Notes: generated from the sequence alone by a model not told the origin. Counted from the first letter of the stretch, positions 27,094 through 36,854 are shown. The stretch: DNA of 64,000 bases from Atopobiaceae bacterium (GCA_022655215.1 JALCUE010000002.1:124001-188000), one strand, 5' to 3'. Translations and numbers: made by a program.

Positions 27094-27133
27094 AGGGCAA
27101 GCGTGACCGCCGTTTAGCGGGAGCGCTTGCCCT
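27094..27133. terminator. Terminator hairpin shared by the parAB operon and rlmN
   Basis: AGGGCAAGCG (27094-27103) and CGCTTGCCCT (27124-27133) form a perfect 10-bp stem with a 20-nt loop that includes the rlmN stop codon. On the plus strand it is followed by TGTTCTC. Confidence 0.6.
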
Positions 27134-28235
27134 TGTTCTCATGCCGTTGCTTGAGCTGTCCGCAGGCGGCATCGATGTCCGCCCCGCGCGAGTTCCTTAT
27201 GGTCGCCTCTACGCCGACGCTGCCGAGTCCATGGACGAACTGCTCGGCGCGCTCCTGTGTGGAGGGCTTGAGCCTCGACCCCGGACAATCGTTCAGCTGG
27301 ATGAGGTTGACGTGGGCCAAGGTCCCCTGACAGAAGGCCATGAGGGCCTCGAGCTCGTTCTCCGTGTCGTTCACGCCCGCTATGAGAGCGTACTCATAGG
27401 TCGGGCGCCTTCCCGTGCGCTCGACATAGTCAGCCATGGCGTCATGAAGCCTGGCAAGCGAGTACTTGTGGACCCCGGGCATGAGGTAGTTCCTCGTCTG
27501 CTGGATGGCGGAGTGGAGGGAGACCGCGAGTGTGAACTGCTCGGGCTCCTGCGCGAACCTCCTGATCATGGGGACGACCCCGCACGTGGAGACCGTCAGG
27601 TGGCGCGCGCCGATGCCAGCTCCCATGGGGGAGTTGAGCCTCCGGAGAGCCTCCAGGACTTGGTCGTAATTCGCGAACGGCTCTCCCTGGCCCATGAAGA
27701 CGACGCTGGTGACCCTCGTGGCGAAGTCGTCACCGACATACATCACCTGCTCGTAGATCTCGTCGGACCGAAGGGACCGCGTGAAGCCGTTCGCGCCGGT
27801 CGCGCAGAAGACGCAGCCCATTCGACAACCTGCCTGGGTCGACACGCAGACGGCAAGCCTGTTTCCCGTGGGCATCCCGACGCATTCGACGGCCACCCCG
27901 TCCGCGAAGCGAAGCAGGTACTTTCGGCTCCCGTCGCGTGAGACCTGCTTGGCGATCTCCTCCGACCCCCCGAGCGAGCAGATCTCGGCAAGCGTGCCCC
28001 TGAGGTCGGCGGGAAGGTTGGTCATCTCGTCGAACGACATGGCGTGACGCGTCCAGATCCACTCCTCGACCTGCTTGGTCCTGAAGGAAGGCTGGCCGAG
28101 TGACGAGAGAAGCTCCGCAAGCTCGTCATGTGTCATCTCGTGGAGGTCCCTGACGCGTTTGGTGGACGTGGTGGGGGAGTCCGCCGAAGGGGTCCCCTCG
28201 GCTGAGCCGGATGCGTTCTGCTCGTTTGAAAGCAT
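27114..28235 (-). CDS. rlmN: 23S rRNA A2503 / tRNA A37 C2-methyltransferase RlmN
   Basis: 373 residues. Radical-SAM cluster C-x3-C-x2-C in 'STQAGCRMGCVFCATG', then 'VFMGQGEPFANY', and the second catalytic Cys in 'RGADIDAACGQL'. Together these identify RlmN, which methylates A2503 in the peptidyl-transferase centre. The first 28 residues are a Ser/Thr-rich leader. Divergent from ddl. Confidence 0.95.
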   Translation of the reverse strand: MLSNEQNASGSAEGTPSADSPTTSTKRVRDLHEMTHDELAELLSSLGQPSFRTKQVEEWIWTRHAMSFDEMTNLPADLRGTLAEICSLGGSEEIAKQVSRDGSRKYLLRFADGVAVECVGMPTGNRLAVCVSTQAGCRMGCVFCATGANGFTRSLRSDEIYEQVMYVGDDFATRVTSVVFMGQGEPFANYDQVLEALRRLNSPMGAGIGARHLTVSTCGVVPMIRRFAQEPEQFTLAVSLHSAIQQTRNYLMPGVHKYSLARLHDAMADYVERTGRRPTYEYALIAGVNDTENELEALMAFCQGTLAHVNLIQLNDCPGSRLKPSTQERAEQFVHGLGSVGVEATIRNSRGADIDAACGQLKQRHENKGKRSR

Positions 28236-28348
28236 GTGGTGCCTTGTCTACGAATGCGTTCGGGCGTGGAGTATCCTCGTAGCCTGGACGAGTGGGTTGT
28301 CCAGAAGAGTCTACCGCACCGATGACAAGCGCCCGAGGGAGCAGTTCG

Positions 28349-29317
28349 ATGGCTGACATTGACGTGACCGCATGCAAGGTTGCCCTACTCTGCGGGGGAT
28401 GGAGCGACGAGAGGGAGATATCGTTCCAGTCGGCCGAGGGGTGCGAGAAGGCTCTCCATGACGCCGGGTTCACCAAGGTGGATCGCATGGATGTTGCCGA
28501 GAAGGGCTTCGTGAGCAGGCTCGAGGCGGGCGGCTACGACGTCGCCTTCATAGCGATGCACGGAAAGTACGGCGAGGACGGCTGCGTGCAGGGTCTCCTC
28601 GAGATCCTCGGTATCCCCTACACGTTCTCCAAGGTCCTTCCCTCGGCCATGGCGGCCGAGAAGGACGTTGCCAAGATGGTCTATAGGGAGGCCGGCATCC
28701 CCACGCCCGAGGGAGTCACCGTTTCCGGCGATGACTCCTACGACTCCGCCGACCTCGTGGCTCGCCTCGGGCTTCCTCTCTTCGTGAAGCCCGTCTCCGA
28801 CGGAAGCAGCTATGGCGTGACCAAGGTCACGTCCGAGGCGGCCCTTCCTGACGCCATCTCCTGTGCGCTGGCCTGCGACGACGAGGCGCTGGTCGAATCC
28901 TGCGTCGAGGGCATGGAGATCACGGTGCCGGTCATCGGCAACGATGAGCCTCGGGCTCTCCCCGTGGTCGAGGTCGTCACAGGTGCCGAGTTCTATGACC
29001 TCAAGGTCAAGTACGAGCCCGCCGAGCTCCATCATGTGATTCCGGCGCGCCTTCCCGAGGACGTATACGCGACAGCTCAGGACCTCGCCCTTCGTGCACA
29101 TGTGGCATTGGGATGTTCGGGTGCATCCAGGAGCGACTTCATCGTCACCAAGGAGGGCGTGCCCGTCATCCTCGAGACGAACGTCATTCCCGGCATGACC
29201 GCATCATCGCTGCTCCCCGACTGCGCACGTCGTGCGGGGATCGAGTTTCCCGAGCTCTGCCGCATGTTCGTGGAATATGCCCTCGAGGGCGCAGACGCGG
29301 GCAAGAGGCGGGGCTAG
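28349..29317 (+). CDS. ddl: D-alanine--D-alanine ligase
   Basis: 322 residues from the ATG at 28349 (GAGGGAG upstream). ATP-grasp ligase making the D-Ala-D-Ala dipeptide for peptidoglycan. Marks: 'ALLCGGWSDEREISFQSAEG', 'AFIAMHGKYGEDGCVQGLLEILGIPYT', 'PLFVKPVSDGSSYGVTKV', 'SRSDFIVTKEGVPVILETNVIPGMTASSLLP'. The omega-loop position carries 'EFYDLKVKYEP', with Tyr, expected for D-Ala rather than D-lactate specificity; this is inferred. dinG begins 4 bp downstream. Confidence 0.94.
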   Translation: MADIDVTACKVALLCGGWSDEREISFQSAEGCEKALHDAGFTKVDRMDVAEKGFVSRLEAGGYDVAFIAMHGKYGEDGCVQGLLEILGIPYTFSKVLPSAMAAEKDVAKMVYREAGIPTPEGVTVSGDDSYDSADLVARLGLPLFVKPVSDGSSYGVTKVTSEAALPDAISCALACDDEALVESCVEGMEITVPVIGNDEPRALPVVEVVTGAEFYDLKVKYEPAELHHVIPARLPEDVYATAQDLALRAHVALGCSGASRSDFIVTKEGVPVILETNVIPGMTASSLLPDCARRAGIEFPELCRMFVEYALEGADAGKRRG

Positions 29318-29320
29318 GGG

Positions 29321-32269
29321 ATGGGGGACTCCGTGGGCGGCGAGTCGTCGCGCACCATCGCGTCGCTCATCCTTCCCGGTACGCCGGCGGGCATCAGGAG
29401 GATGTACCTGGGGCTTCCCGAAGAGGCCAAGACGCGTGACTTCGGCCTGCTCGAGGAGGACGTCGTCGTCCTCGATACGGAGACCACTGGTCTTTCCTTC
29501 TCGTCCTGCGAGCTCATCGAGGTCGCAGCGGCTCGCCTCCGAGGGCAGGAGGTGGTTGAGCGCTATCGAACCTACGTCCATCCATCGACGCCGATACCAA
29601 GGGAGATATCCCAGCTTACGGGAATCACCGACCTCGACGTGGCCGACGCCCCTCGAGCGACCGAGGCGGTCCGGGGTCTGGCCGAGTTCGTGGGAGGGGA
29701 CCCCATCCTCGCCCATAACGCCACGTTCGACCGGAACTTCGTGGAGAAGGTCGCCGGCGGGCGTGAGGTGAGCGACATCTGGATCGACACGCTCGCCCTG
29801 TCCCGTATCGGCCTCCCCGCGATCTCGAGCCATCGCCTCGCCGACATGGCGGAGGCCTTCGGCTGCGCCTCTGTGTCGCACCGTGCGATGGATGACGTCG
29901 ACGCCTTGGCCGGCATGTGGCGCATCATCCTCTGTGGCCTCGCGCATCTTCCGGTCGGTCTTCTCGGCGCCCTCGCCGACATGCATCCCGAGGCCGATTG
30001 GTCGTATCGGCCGATCATCTCGCATCTCGCGCTCGAGGGCCACGGCACGCCCTTCTCCCTCGAGTCCGTGCGCAAGGAGATGCTCAAGCAGTGCGTGGAC
30101 AAGGCTCACGAGGACGCCGCGGCCGAGGGCCGGGTGATGACGGCCCCGACCAAGGCCGAGGTCGCCGAGGAGTTCGCGCAGGGGGGAATCGTCCCCCGCA
30201 TGTACGCGGGATACGAGCGCCGACCCGACCAGCTGGCCATGGCCGAGGAGGTCAGGTCCGCGCTCGCGACGTCGAGCCACAGGGCCCTCGAGGCGGGGAC
30301 CGGCGTCGGCAAGTCGATCGCCTACCTGCTGCCCCTGGCGCTCTTCGCGAGGCGCAACGACGTCACCGTCGGAATCGCGACCAAGACCAACGCCCTCTCC
30401 GACCAGCTGATGACCCACGAGCTCCCCGCCCTCTCCAAGGCGATGGGCTCCGGGCTCTCCTTCACGTGCCTCAAAGGCTATGACCACTACCCATGCCTTC
30501 GCAGGCTCGAGCGCGCCACCCTCGCCGAACTTCCCCTCGATCAGGCCAAGGCCCGGGGGAGGGGGAGGCATGCGGCAGAGGAGGACATGCTGACGTCGAT
30601 AGCCACCACCTACGCATTCGCGTGTCAGTCCCCTGACGGCGACCTCGACGCGCTCGGGATTCGGTGGCGCTCCGTGCCTCGCGACATGCTCACGGTGTCT
30701 TCGAACGAGTGCGAGCGCGTCCGGTGTCCCTACTATCCGGACGCCTGCATGCTCCATGGCGCGCGTCGCCGTGCCGCATGCGCGGACGTGGTGGTGACGA
30801 ACCACTCGCTCCTCCTGAGGAACGTCGAGGCCGACGGGAAGATACTCCCGCCGATAAGACACTGGGTGGTGGACGAGGCGCACTCGTTCGAGTCCGAGGC
30901 CAGGCGCCAGTGGGCGCTCGAGGTCTCGGCCGACCGTGCGAAGGCGGCATTCGAGGAGCTCGGTGGCGTCCGGTCGGGCGCCATCCACTCGCTCATGGTC
31001 CAGGCCGCGGACGTCGAGTCGTCCACGTTGCTCGTCGGTCTCCTGACCAAGGCTTCGGCGGCCGTGTCGCGTGCGGCGGTCTGCTCGGCGGACTTCTTCG
31101 ACGCCGTCAGGGGCCTCGCGTCGGTCAGGGCTGGCAACGGCGGTTATGACGACATGACCATCTGGCTCGGCGACGACGTGCGGTCCACGCCCGAGTGGGC
31201 GGCGGTCGAGGTCGCCTCGGCACCCCTCATCGAACGTCTGGACGCGGTCGTGAAGCAGCTCGACGAGGCCGTCGCCGCGGCATCCGAGGCCATCGAGAAG
31301 CCCACGGCGGACCTCTCCGACGCCACGCGCTCCCTCCGCGACCTTCTCGCGGCCGCGAAGCTCGTCTGCGATGGGACCGACGAGTCCTACGTCTTCTCGG
31401 CCCAGGTCTCGCGTTCCCGGGCGAAGGTGGGGACAGAGAGGCTCGTCGCCGAGAAGCTCGACATCGGGTCCGAGCTCGCCGAGAGATGGCTGCCTGACAT
31501 GATGAGCGTCACCTTCACTTCGGCCACGATCGCCGTGGGGGATGACTTCTCCCACTTCGACCATGCCGTCGGCCTCGACCTGCTTCCGTCCGGGAGCCAT
31601 AAGGACGTGAGGCTGGAGTCGAGCTATGACTTCGATCAGAACATGTGCGTGGTCGTGACGAAGGACCTTCCGGAGCCGAACGACCGAGCCTATCTCCCTG
31701 CTCTCGTCGAGTTGCTCTATGACGTCCATGTCGCCATGGACGGTTCCGTGCTCACCCTCTTCACCAACAGGAGGGAGATGGAGCAGGCCTACGAGTCTCT
31801 CCGCCCGCGTCTTTCCGCCGCGGGGCTCGACTTGGCGTGTCAGGAGCGGTCCTCGAGCGTGAGGCAGGTGCGAGACAGGTTCCTCTCCGAGAGGAGCCTG
31901 TCCCTGTTCGCCCTCAAGTCGTTCTGGGAGGGATTCGACGCCGCGGGCGACACGCTGAGGTGCGTGGTCATCCCCAAGCTCCCGTTCTCGAGTCCGAGTG
32001 ACCCGGTCGTGAGGGAGCGGGCGAGAAGGGACGACCGTGCCTGGTGGCGCTACTCCCTGCCGGAGGCGGTCATCTCCGTGAAGCAGGCGGCCGGCCGGCT
32101 CATCAGGACGTCGACGGACACCGGCGTCCTCGTGTTGGCGGACTCGCGTCTCGTCCACAAGAGGTACGGCCGCGCGTTCGTGTCGTCGATGCCATCGCAT
32201 ACCTGCATGGAGCTGGAGAGCGACAACGTGTCCCGTTTCATCGAGACGTGGCGGGCCTCGCACGAGTGA
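29321..32269 (+). CDS. dinG: DinG-family exonuclease-helicase
   Basis: 982 residues. The N-terminal DEDDh exonuclease domain (about 48-205) has 'VVVLDTETTGL', 'ILAHNATFDRNFV' and 'SHRAMDDVDAL'. The XPD-like SF2 helicase follows: Walker A 'LEAGTGVGKSIAYLLPL', a Cys cluster for a 4Fe-4S centre ('FTCLKGYDHYPC...ECERVRCPYYPDAC'), DEAH box 'WVVDEAHSFE', and a C-terminal 'KSFWEGFDAAGDTLRCVVIPKLPFSSPSDP' with 'QAAGRLIRTSTDTGVLVLAD'. The exonuclease fusion is as in Bacillus-type DinG. Its 3' end overlaps the convergent WYL gene by 32 bp. Confidence 0.92.
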   Translation: MGDSVGGESSRTIASLILPGTPAGIRRMYLGLPEEAKTRDFGLLEEDVVVLDTETTGLSFSSCELIEVAAARLRGQEVVERYRTYVHPSTPIPREISQLTGITDLDVADAPRATEAVRGLAEFVGGDPILAHNATFDRNFVEKVAGGREVSDIWIDTLALSRIGLPAISSHRLADMAEAFGCASVSHRAMDDVDALAGMWRIILCGLAHLPVGLLGALADMHPEADWSYRPIISHLALEGHGTPFSLESVRKEMLKQCVDKAHEDAAAEGRVMTAPTKAEVAEEFAQGGIVPRMYAGYERRPDQLAMAEEVRSALATSSHRALEAGTGVGKSIAYLLPLALFARRNDVTVGIATKTNALSDQLMTHELPALSKAMGSGLSFTCLKGYDHYPCLRRLERATLAELPLDQAKARGRGRHAAEEDMLTSIATTYAFACQSPDGDLDALGIRWRSVPRDMLTVSSNECERVRCPYYPDACMLHGARRRAACADVVVTNHSLLLRNVEADGKILPPIRHWVVDEAHSFESEARRQWALEVSADRAKAAFEELGGVRSGAIHSLMVQAADVESSTLLVGLLTKASAAVSRAAVCSADFFDAVRGLASVRAGNGGYDDMTIWLGDDVRSTPEWAAVEVASAPLIERLDAVVKQLDEAVAAASEAIEKPTADLSDATRSLRDLLAAAKLVCDGTDESYVFSAQVSRSRAKVGTERLVAEKLDIGSELAERWLPDMMSVTFTSATIAVGDDFSHFDHAVGLDLLPSGSHKDVRLESSYDFDQNMCVVVTKDLPEPNDRAYLPALVELLYDVHVAMDGSVLTLFTNRREMEQAYESLRPRLSAAGLDLACQERSSSVRQVRDRFLSERSLSLFALKSFWEGFDAAGDTLRCVVIPKLPFSSPSDPVVRERARRDDRAWWRYSLPEAVISVKQAAGRLIRTSTDTGVLVLADSRLVHKRYGRAFVSSMPSHTCMELESDNVSRFIETWRASHE

Positions 32270-33191
32270 GCTCGTCCATGGCGATTCGGCGTACCTGGGC
32301 CATGACCTGCTCGTCGTCGGCGCGCGCGGTCCCGCCACAGGCGGCGATGTGACGAGGGAGCCAATCGCCTCCGTAATACGGGATCTCGGCCGTCACGTGC
32401 CCATCGGTGCGTGAGGTCACCCGAAGGCCAGGCCAGGCCAGGGAGTCGAGGTACCTCACGTCGTCGAACTCGACCGTCAGCGTGCGTGAATGGGTCGCGC
32501 TCTCGGGCGTCGCCGGTCGGGCCATCATGTCCTCGCGGGTGACGTTCCCCATGCGGTCGAGGCGGAACGTCCTCTCTCCGCCTGAGTCCATGTCGGTGGC
32601 GTCGACGTACCAGGTTCCCTCCTCATGCCTCACGCGGTGGCAGGCGATGCGTCTCACTCGGGGCTCGGCGTCCGCCGTTCCGCGGTATGACATGGAGATG
32701 ACCTTGCCATCGAGGATGGCCTTGGCGCATACGTCGAGGTCTCGAGCGGTGGACGGATGCCCCTGGGGGGCCATCAGACGTTCGACCTCCTCCTGGTCGA
32801 CCCCGGGGGTGACCATCGAATGGGACACCGCCATGCGTGCGGGATCGCTCGTGGGTACGCCGATCTGGTCCAGCGCGCTCATGAGCGCCATGGTCTCGGA
32901 GATGGTGAGGCGACAGGGCCTGCCGCGCGTGGAGTCCGAGCTGCAGAGCGCGACACCCTCCTCGTCGGTCAGATAGAGAGGCAGCCAGGACCCGCTCTCG
33001 TCCGAGGCGGTGGTGAGCAGATAGATGAGACGCTTGGCCTGATCCTCCGAGATGTCGAAGCGACTCGCCAAAGCGGTGGGGGAGACCTCGTCGTTCGCGT
33101 CATCCAGGGAGCCAAGGACGGCGAGCAGCTCGCGAAGCCTCTCGAGACCACCCTTCCTGCCGCGATTGCCTGCGCCCTGGCCATGGCTCAT
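32238..33191 (-). CDS. WYL-domain transcriptional regulator (PafC-like)
   Basis: 317 residues from 'MSHGQG' (SD AGGAAC overlaps the upstream stop). N-terminal winged-helix-like region 'LERLRELLAVLGSLDDANDEVSPTALASRFDISEDQAKRLIYLL', then a WYL domain about residues 150-220 ('KVISMSYRGTADAEPRVRRIACHRVRHEEGTWYVDATDMDSGGERTFRLDRM') and a WCX-like C-terminus. Adjacent to a second WYL regulator, the arrangement of PafB-PafC, heterodimeric activators of DNA-damage genes in mycobacteria. That function is inferred here. Confidence 0.8.
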   Translation of the reverse strand: MSHGQGAGNRGRKGGLERLRELLAVLGSLDDANDEVSPTALASRFDISEDQAKRLIYLLTTASDESGSWLPLYLTDEEGVALCSSDSTRGRPCRLTISETMALMSALDQIGVPTSDPARMAVSHSMVTPGVDQEEVERLMAPQGHPSTARDLDVCAKAILDGKVISMSYRGTADAEPRVRRIACHRVRHEEGTWYVDATDMDSGGERTFRLDRMGNVTREDMMARPATPESATHSRTLTVEFDDVRYLDSLAWPGLRVTSRTDGHVTAEIPYYGGDWLPRHIAACGGTARADDEQVMAQVRRIAMDELTRARPATSR

Positions 33192-33192
33192 G

Positions 33193-34182
33193 TCAGTTCC
33201 TGGCATCGGATGCCACCCCCTCAAGAGCCCTCGTCCACGTGTCGACGAGTTCGACAGGGGAAAGCGGGCGTATCGCCTCCGCGATGGCCCAGCTCGCCGC
33301 GATGTCCACGCTGCTCACGTCGACCCTCCAGATGATCGCGTCGCCCTCCTTCGTCCATGAGCCCCATCCGCAGGCCTCTCCGCGGACTCGTGCCTCGTCC
33401 TCGGGAGCCACGAGGAAGCAAGCCTGCGTGGTCGTGGGGCCGATCTGGAACGGGAGGAAGATGTGGTCCTCGACGAAGAAGTCCTCGGGAATCTCGTAGG
33501 TCTGGTCCTTGACCGGAGTCACGGAGGAGAACCGGTCGCAGCGATAGTCTCGGATGGAGGACGTGGATCCGTCGGCGTCCATGCGGGCGGCGACGACATA
33601 GTTCCTGCCACGGAGGCCGAAGAAGCCATAGACGCGGAGCCTGCGCTTCCCCTCGCGGCCACGTGCGTCGCGATAGGTCACATCGACGGGAGTCCTGCTC
33701 GTGAAGGAAGCCACAAGAGCCTCGGACCTCCTGTCGAGGCGCGACGTGCCGCGCGACTCCCTGAAGCGTGTGCCCGAGAAGCAGCGATCGACCTTGGCGA
33801 GGGCCAGTCTCAGCTCGTCGCGATATACGAAGGAGGGGTCGGAGACGAGGGGCCTGCATGCGACCTCGAGCACGGCGGCATCCTCGTCGGAGAGGGAACT
33901 CCCGCCGAGATAGGACGCGTCCTTGTCGACGGCCCAGGCGTGGTCCGAGCCGTGCCCCACGTCCGTGATGACGAGTCCGCACAAGGCGAGGCGCTTCCGG
34001 TCGCGGTTGAAGGACCTCTCGATGGTCGCCGAGGGTTTGGGTCCGTAGAAGCGTGCCGCGACCTCATCTGAGGTCACTGGGCCGTTCGCGTTCTGGAAGA
34101 AGATGGCGATGGAGAGGAGACGGCGCGACTGCGCTTCGTCCCCGTTCAGCCTCGGCTCCTCGTCCTCGTCGAACAGGTCCAT
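33193..34182 (-). CDS. WYL-domain transcriptional regulator (PafB-like)
   Basis: 329 residues from the ATG at 34182, with GGGGAGGGA immediately upstream; upstream ATGs have no ribosome site. HTH-like N-terminus 'SRRLLSIAIFFQNANGPVTSDEVAARFYGPKPSATIERSFNRDRKRLALCG', WYL core 'VDVTYRDARGREGKRRLRVYGFFGLRGRNYVVAARMDADGSTSSIRDYRCDRFSSV' and a WCX-like end. The stop TGA is one base before the ATG of the downstream paralogue, so the two are translated together. Confidence 0.8.
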   Translation of the reverse strand: MDLFDEDEEPRLNGDEAQSRRLLSIAIFFQNANGPVTSDEVAARFYGPKPSATIERSFNRDRKRLALCGLVITDVGHGSDHAWAVDKDASYLGGSSLSDEDAAVLEVACRPLVSDPSFVYRDELRLALAKVDRCFSGTRFRESRGTSRLDRRSEALVASFTSRTPVDVTYRDARGREGKRRLRVYGFFGLRGRNYVVAARMDADGSTSSIRDYRCDRFSSVTPVKDQTYEIPEDFFVEDHIFLPFQIGPTTTQACFLVAPEDEARVRGEACGWGSWTKEGDAIIWRVDVSSVDIAASWAIAEAIRPLSPVELVDTWTRALEGVASDARN

Positions 34183-34465
34183 GGTCCCTCCCCGCACGCG
34201 ATGGCCTTTCATCGTTCGATGCCCTTGTGCTGGCGGTTCTTTCGTCAGCACCGATGAGCATAGCGCATGGCGCGGTCCTCCCGCGCGTGGCGTCGGTGGT
34301 CGCCGCCGCGGTCGATGCTCGGCTCGTCGACGACCGTTCGTGCGCGATCGGGCGGCGTCCGCGTGCGTGTGACATAACCTAGTTGAGCGAATTCATGCGG
34401 GTAGACGTATACTCATTCCTTGAAATGCTCCCAGTCCTATCGCTCCCCCATGGAGGCTGAAATCG

Positions 34466-36838
34466 ATGGCCAAGACGAACGACTATCTGGACTATCTTGA
34501 TGCGCAGATCGGCATAGCCCCGGCGAACAGCCAGGAGGAGCTCGTCGCCTCCCAATGCATCGCGGGTCTTTTCGAGGATCATGGTCTCGAGGCGACGGTC
34601 CAGGAGTTCGATGCGCCATCCCTTGGCGGCCTCATCCACGGCGCGCTCATGGTCGTCCTCTTCCTGGGCGCCATCCTCTCCGGCATCGGTGGCGGCGCCT
34701 CCGTGCTGGGCATCATCCTCGCTCTCGTCAGTGCCGGACTCCTCATCGCCGCATTCCTCGGCAATGACGTCCTTGCCGGCGTCGGTCCCAAGGCGAAGAG
34801 CCAGAACGTGGTCGCACGTCACGAGGCGACCGGTGAGCTCGCGGCCAAGGGAAACAGGCCCATCGTCATCGTCGCCCACTACGACACGCCCCACGCCTCC
34901 ATCCTCGCGAACCCTGCCATCGCTCCATACCGCGCGGCGGTCGTGAAGGCTTCCGTCATCTGCGTCCCGCTCATCTTCGTCTGCGTGGTCCTGCAGATCA
35001 TGGGCTTCATCCCCGAAGTCGCCAGAAGGGTGTTCTGGGTAATCTCGATCCTTGCCGCGCTCCCGCCGCTGGCCTTGGGCGTCGCCGCCATCGCCGAGAG
35101 GTTCATGCCCTGCACTGATGGCGCCAACGATAACAAGGCTGCCGTGGCGGCCATGCTCGGCATCCTTGACAACGTGAGGCCGGGCGTCGATGTCCCCAAG
35201 GCGTCCGAGGGCGTGCTTCCGGCCACGACGTCTTCGGTCGAACAGGCTCCCGTCGAGGAGCCTTGTGGCACGAGGCACGGCAAGGAGGTCCTCGAGCAGA
35301 TTGGGATGCTCCCGTCCGACTGTGAGATCGTCTACGTCAAGCCCGCGCCTCGACCCGTGGAGACCTCCAGTGACACGAACGTCATGGACGCGATGGACCC
35401 GGTGGCCGCCCCTGGTGACGCTGCTGCCGACATCGCCACTCCGGAGCCCCCCGCGCCCCGGGATGGACGCACGAGTCCCATGCCCATGACGCCCGCGTCC
35501 GAGGAGGAGGAGTTCGACAAGGACATCTCCGGCCTCGACACGCTCTCCGATGGCGATGGCTCCGAGAGCACCGCAGCCATGGACCAGCCCGCCTCCAGCC
35601 CCGCACCCAAGGTGAACGATCCCGAGTGGGGCAAGACCTCGTTCAAGCCGGGCGGCAATGACTTCGCGCGCAGAGCCTCCCTCTTCGACCTGCCCGATCC
35701 TTCCGCGGCATCCTCTGACCCGCTTGATGCGGACGACGGGTTTGGGTTCCAGGCTCCCACCCCGGGTGTCCCCACGATCCCCGTCGGCTCTTCGGACGAC
35801 ACGGCTGCGGCGCCCGTGGCCATCCCGTCGTCCCCCGTGTCCTCCCAGGACGTCCGTCGCCCCACGCCGAGGAACATGTCCGACAACCTCGCCAGCGCGG
35901 GCTCCCGCATGGGGACGATGCCCGCGCCCGTCCGTCTCGACCAGGGCTCTCCCGACGCGACCCAGGTCGCTCCCGCGCAGTCGGAGTACGGTGCGCCCGC
36001 GGCCTCACCGGCGAGCGTGAGCGATGACATCGAGGTCATCCATCCCGCCGCCGATGGTGGCTCCAAGGGCAAGAGGGGCAAGAGGCCTCATCTCTTCGGC
36101 AAGCGCAAGCATCGCCAGGAAGACGAGTCGATGGGCGAGTGGCTCGACGTCGGAGATGACTTCGACGCGAAGGAATCCGGCGAGAAGATCGGAACATGGG
36201 ACAACTTCGACGGCCAAGATGATGGCTCGGACAAGGACAAGGGCTCCGCGAGCGGCCACGACCGTGGCGATTCCTGGAAGGGCGGCGCCGCCAAGGCTTC
36301 CTTCCTTCGCGACGTCGATGACATCCCCGAGGGCTCTGACGATCCCGACATGGCGGAGATGCGAGAGGCCATCCTCGGCATGGGCGATGACGCCCTCATC
36401 TCCCACGACATCTGGTTCGTCGCCACTGGTGCCTCCTATCTCGGCCACGCGGGGATGAAGGCGTTCCTGGGAGAGTATCGCAAGAACATCCGTGGTGCCT
36501 TCCTCGTGAACCTGGATTGCATCGGTTCCGGTACGCCTACCGTCCTTACGAACGAGGGCCTCTCCATGCCTCGTCGTGCTGATCGCAGGCTCGTCTCCCT
36601 TCTCGTCGGAACCTCCGATGACCTGCACACGTCCCTTGCCAAGGGCGACTACTCTTGGAGCGACACGGATGCCACTCCTGCGATGAGGTCGTCCGTGCGC
36701 GCTGCGACCATTATGGGTGTGGAGGCGGGCGGCATCCCCTCGCTCGCACAGAGCCCTTCCGATGTGATGGACGCCATCGATCCCGAGCAGGTGGCTGCCG
36801 TGAGCGACCTCGTCACCGAGGCGATCCGCAGGTCCTAA
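34466..36838 (+). CDS. M28-peptidase-like membrane protein with missing catalytic residues
   Basis: 790 residues. The first half of an M28 metallopeptidase core is present: His138-Tyr-Asp140 ('IVIVAHYDTPH') and Asp222 ('DGANDNKAA'). Two hydrophobic stretches sit at 55-100 and two at 158-210. A low-complexity, acidic/Pro-Ala-rich insert of about 400 residues (about 240-640) splits the fold. The second half, from Ile649, reads 'FVATGASYLGHAGMKAFL', where M28 enzymes carry the Glu-Glu pair (here Ser657-Tyr658). 'NLDCIG' keeps the Asp ligand, while the final His position is 'SDTDATPAM'. Probably a non-catalytic or altered M28 homologue; function unknown. Convergent with the sortase gene, 16 bp apart. 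Confidence 0.75.
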   Translation: MAKTNDYLDYLDAQIGIAPANSQEELVASQCIAGLFEDHGLEATVQEFDAPSLGGLIHGALMVVLFLGAILSGIGGGASVLGIILALVSAGLLIAAFLGNDVLAGVGPKAKSQNVVARHEATGELAAKGNRPIVIVAHYDTPHASILANPAIAPYRAAVVKASVICVPLIFVCVVLQIMGFIPEVARRVFWVISILAALPPLALGVAAIAERFMPCTDGANDNKAAVAAMLGILDNVRPGVDVPKASEGVLPATTSSVEQAPVEEPCGTRHGKEVLEQIGMLPSDCEIVYVKPAPRPVETSSDTNVMDAMDPVAAPGDAAADIATPEPPAPRDGRTSPMPMTPASEEEEFDKDISGLDTLSDGDGSESTAAMDQPASSPAPKVNDPEWGKTSFKPGGNDFARRASLFDLPDPSAASSDPLDADDGFGFQAPTPGVPTIPVGSSDDTAAAPVAIPSSPVSSQDVRRPTPRNMSDNLASAGSRMGTMPAPVRLDQGSPDATQVAPAQSEYGAPAASPASVSDDIEVIHPAADGGSKGKRGKRPHLFGKRKHRQEDESMGEWLDVGDDFDAKESGEKIGTWDNFDGQDDGSDKDKGSASGHDRGDSWKGGAAKASFLRDVDDIPEGSDDPDMAEMREAILGMGDDALISHDIWFVATGASYLGHAGMKAFLGEYRKNIRGAFLVNLDCIGSGTPTVLTNEGLSMPRRADRRLVSLLVGTSDDLHTSLAKGDYSWSDTDATPAMRSSVRAATIMGVEAGGIPSLAQSPSDVMDAIDPEQVAAVSDLVTEAIRRS

Positions 36839-36854
36839 GGGGACTCTGCTCCGC

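Noticed and set aside
29204-32338. Very long minus-strand open frame (over 1,000 codons) opposite dinG
   Set aside because: Composition is Arg/Gly/His-rich as expected of an antisense frame in high-GC DNA, and the plus strand encodes a complete exonuclease-helicase.
34383-34413. TTGAGC...TATACT as the promoter of the M28-like gene
   Set aside because: The 19-bp spacer and weak -35 make it doubtful; the 283-bp divergent gap has no better candidate, so I left it out of the feature list.
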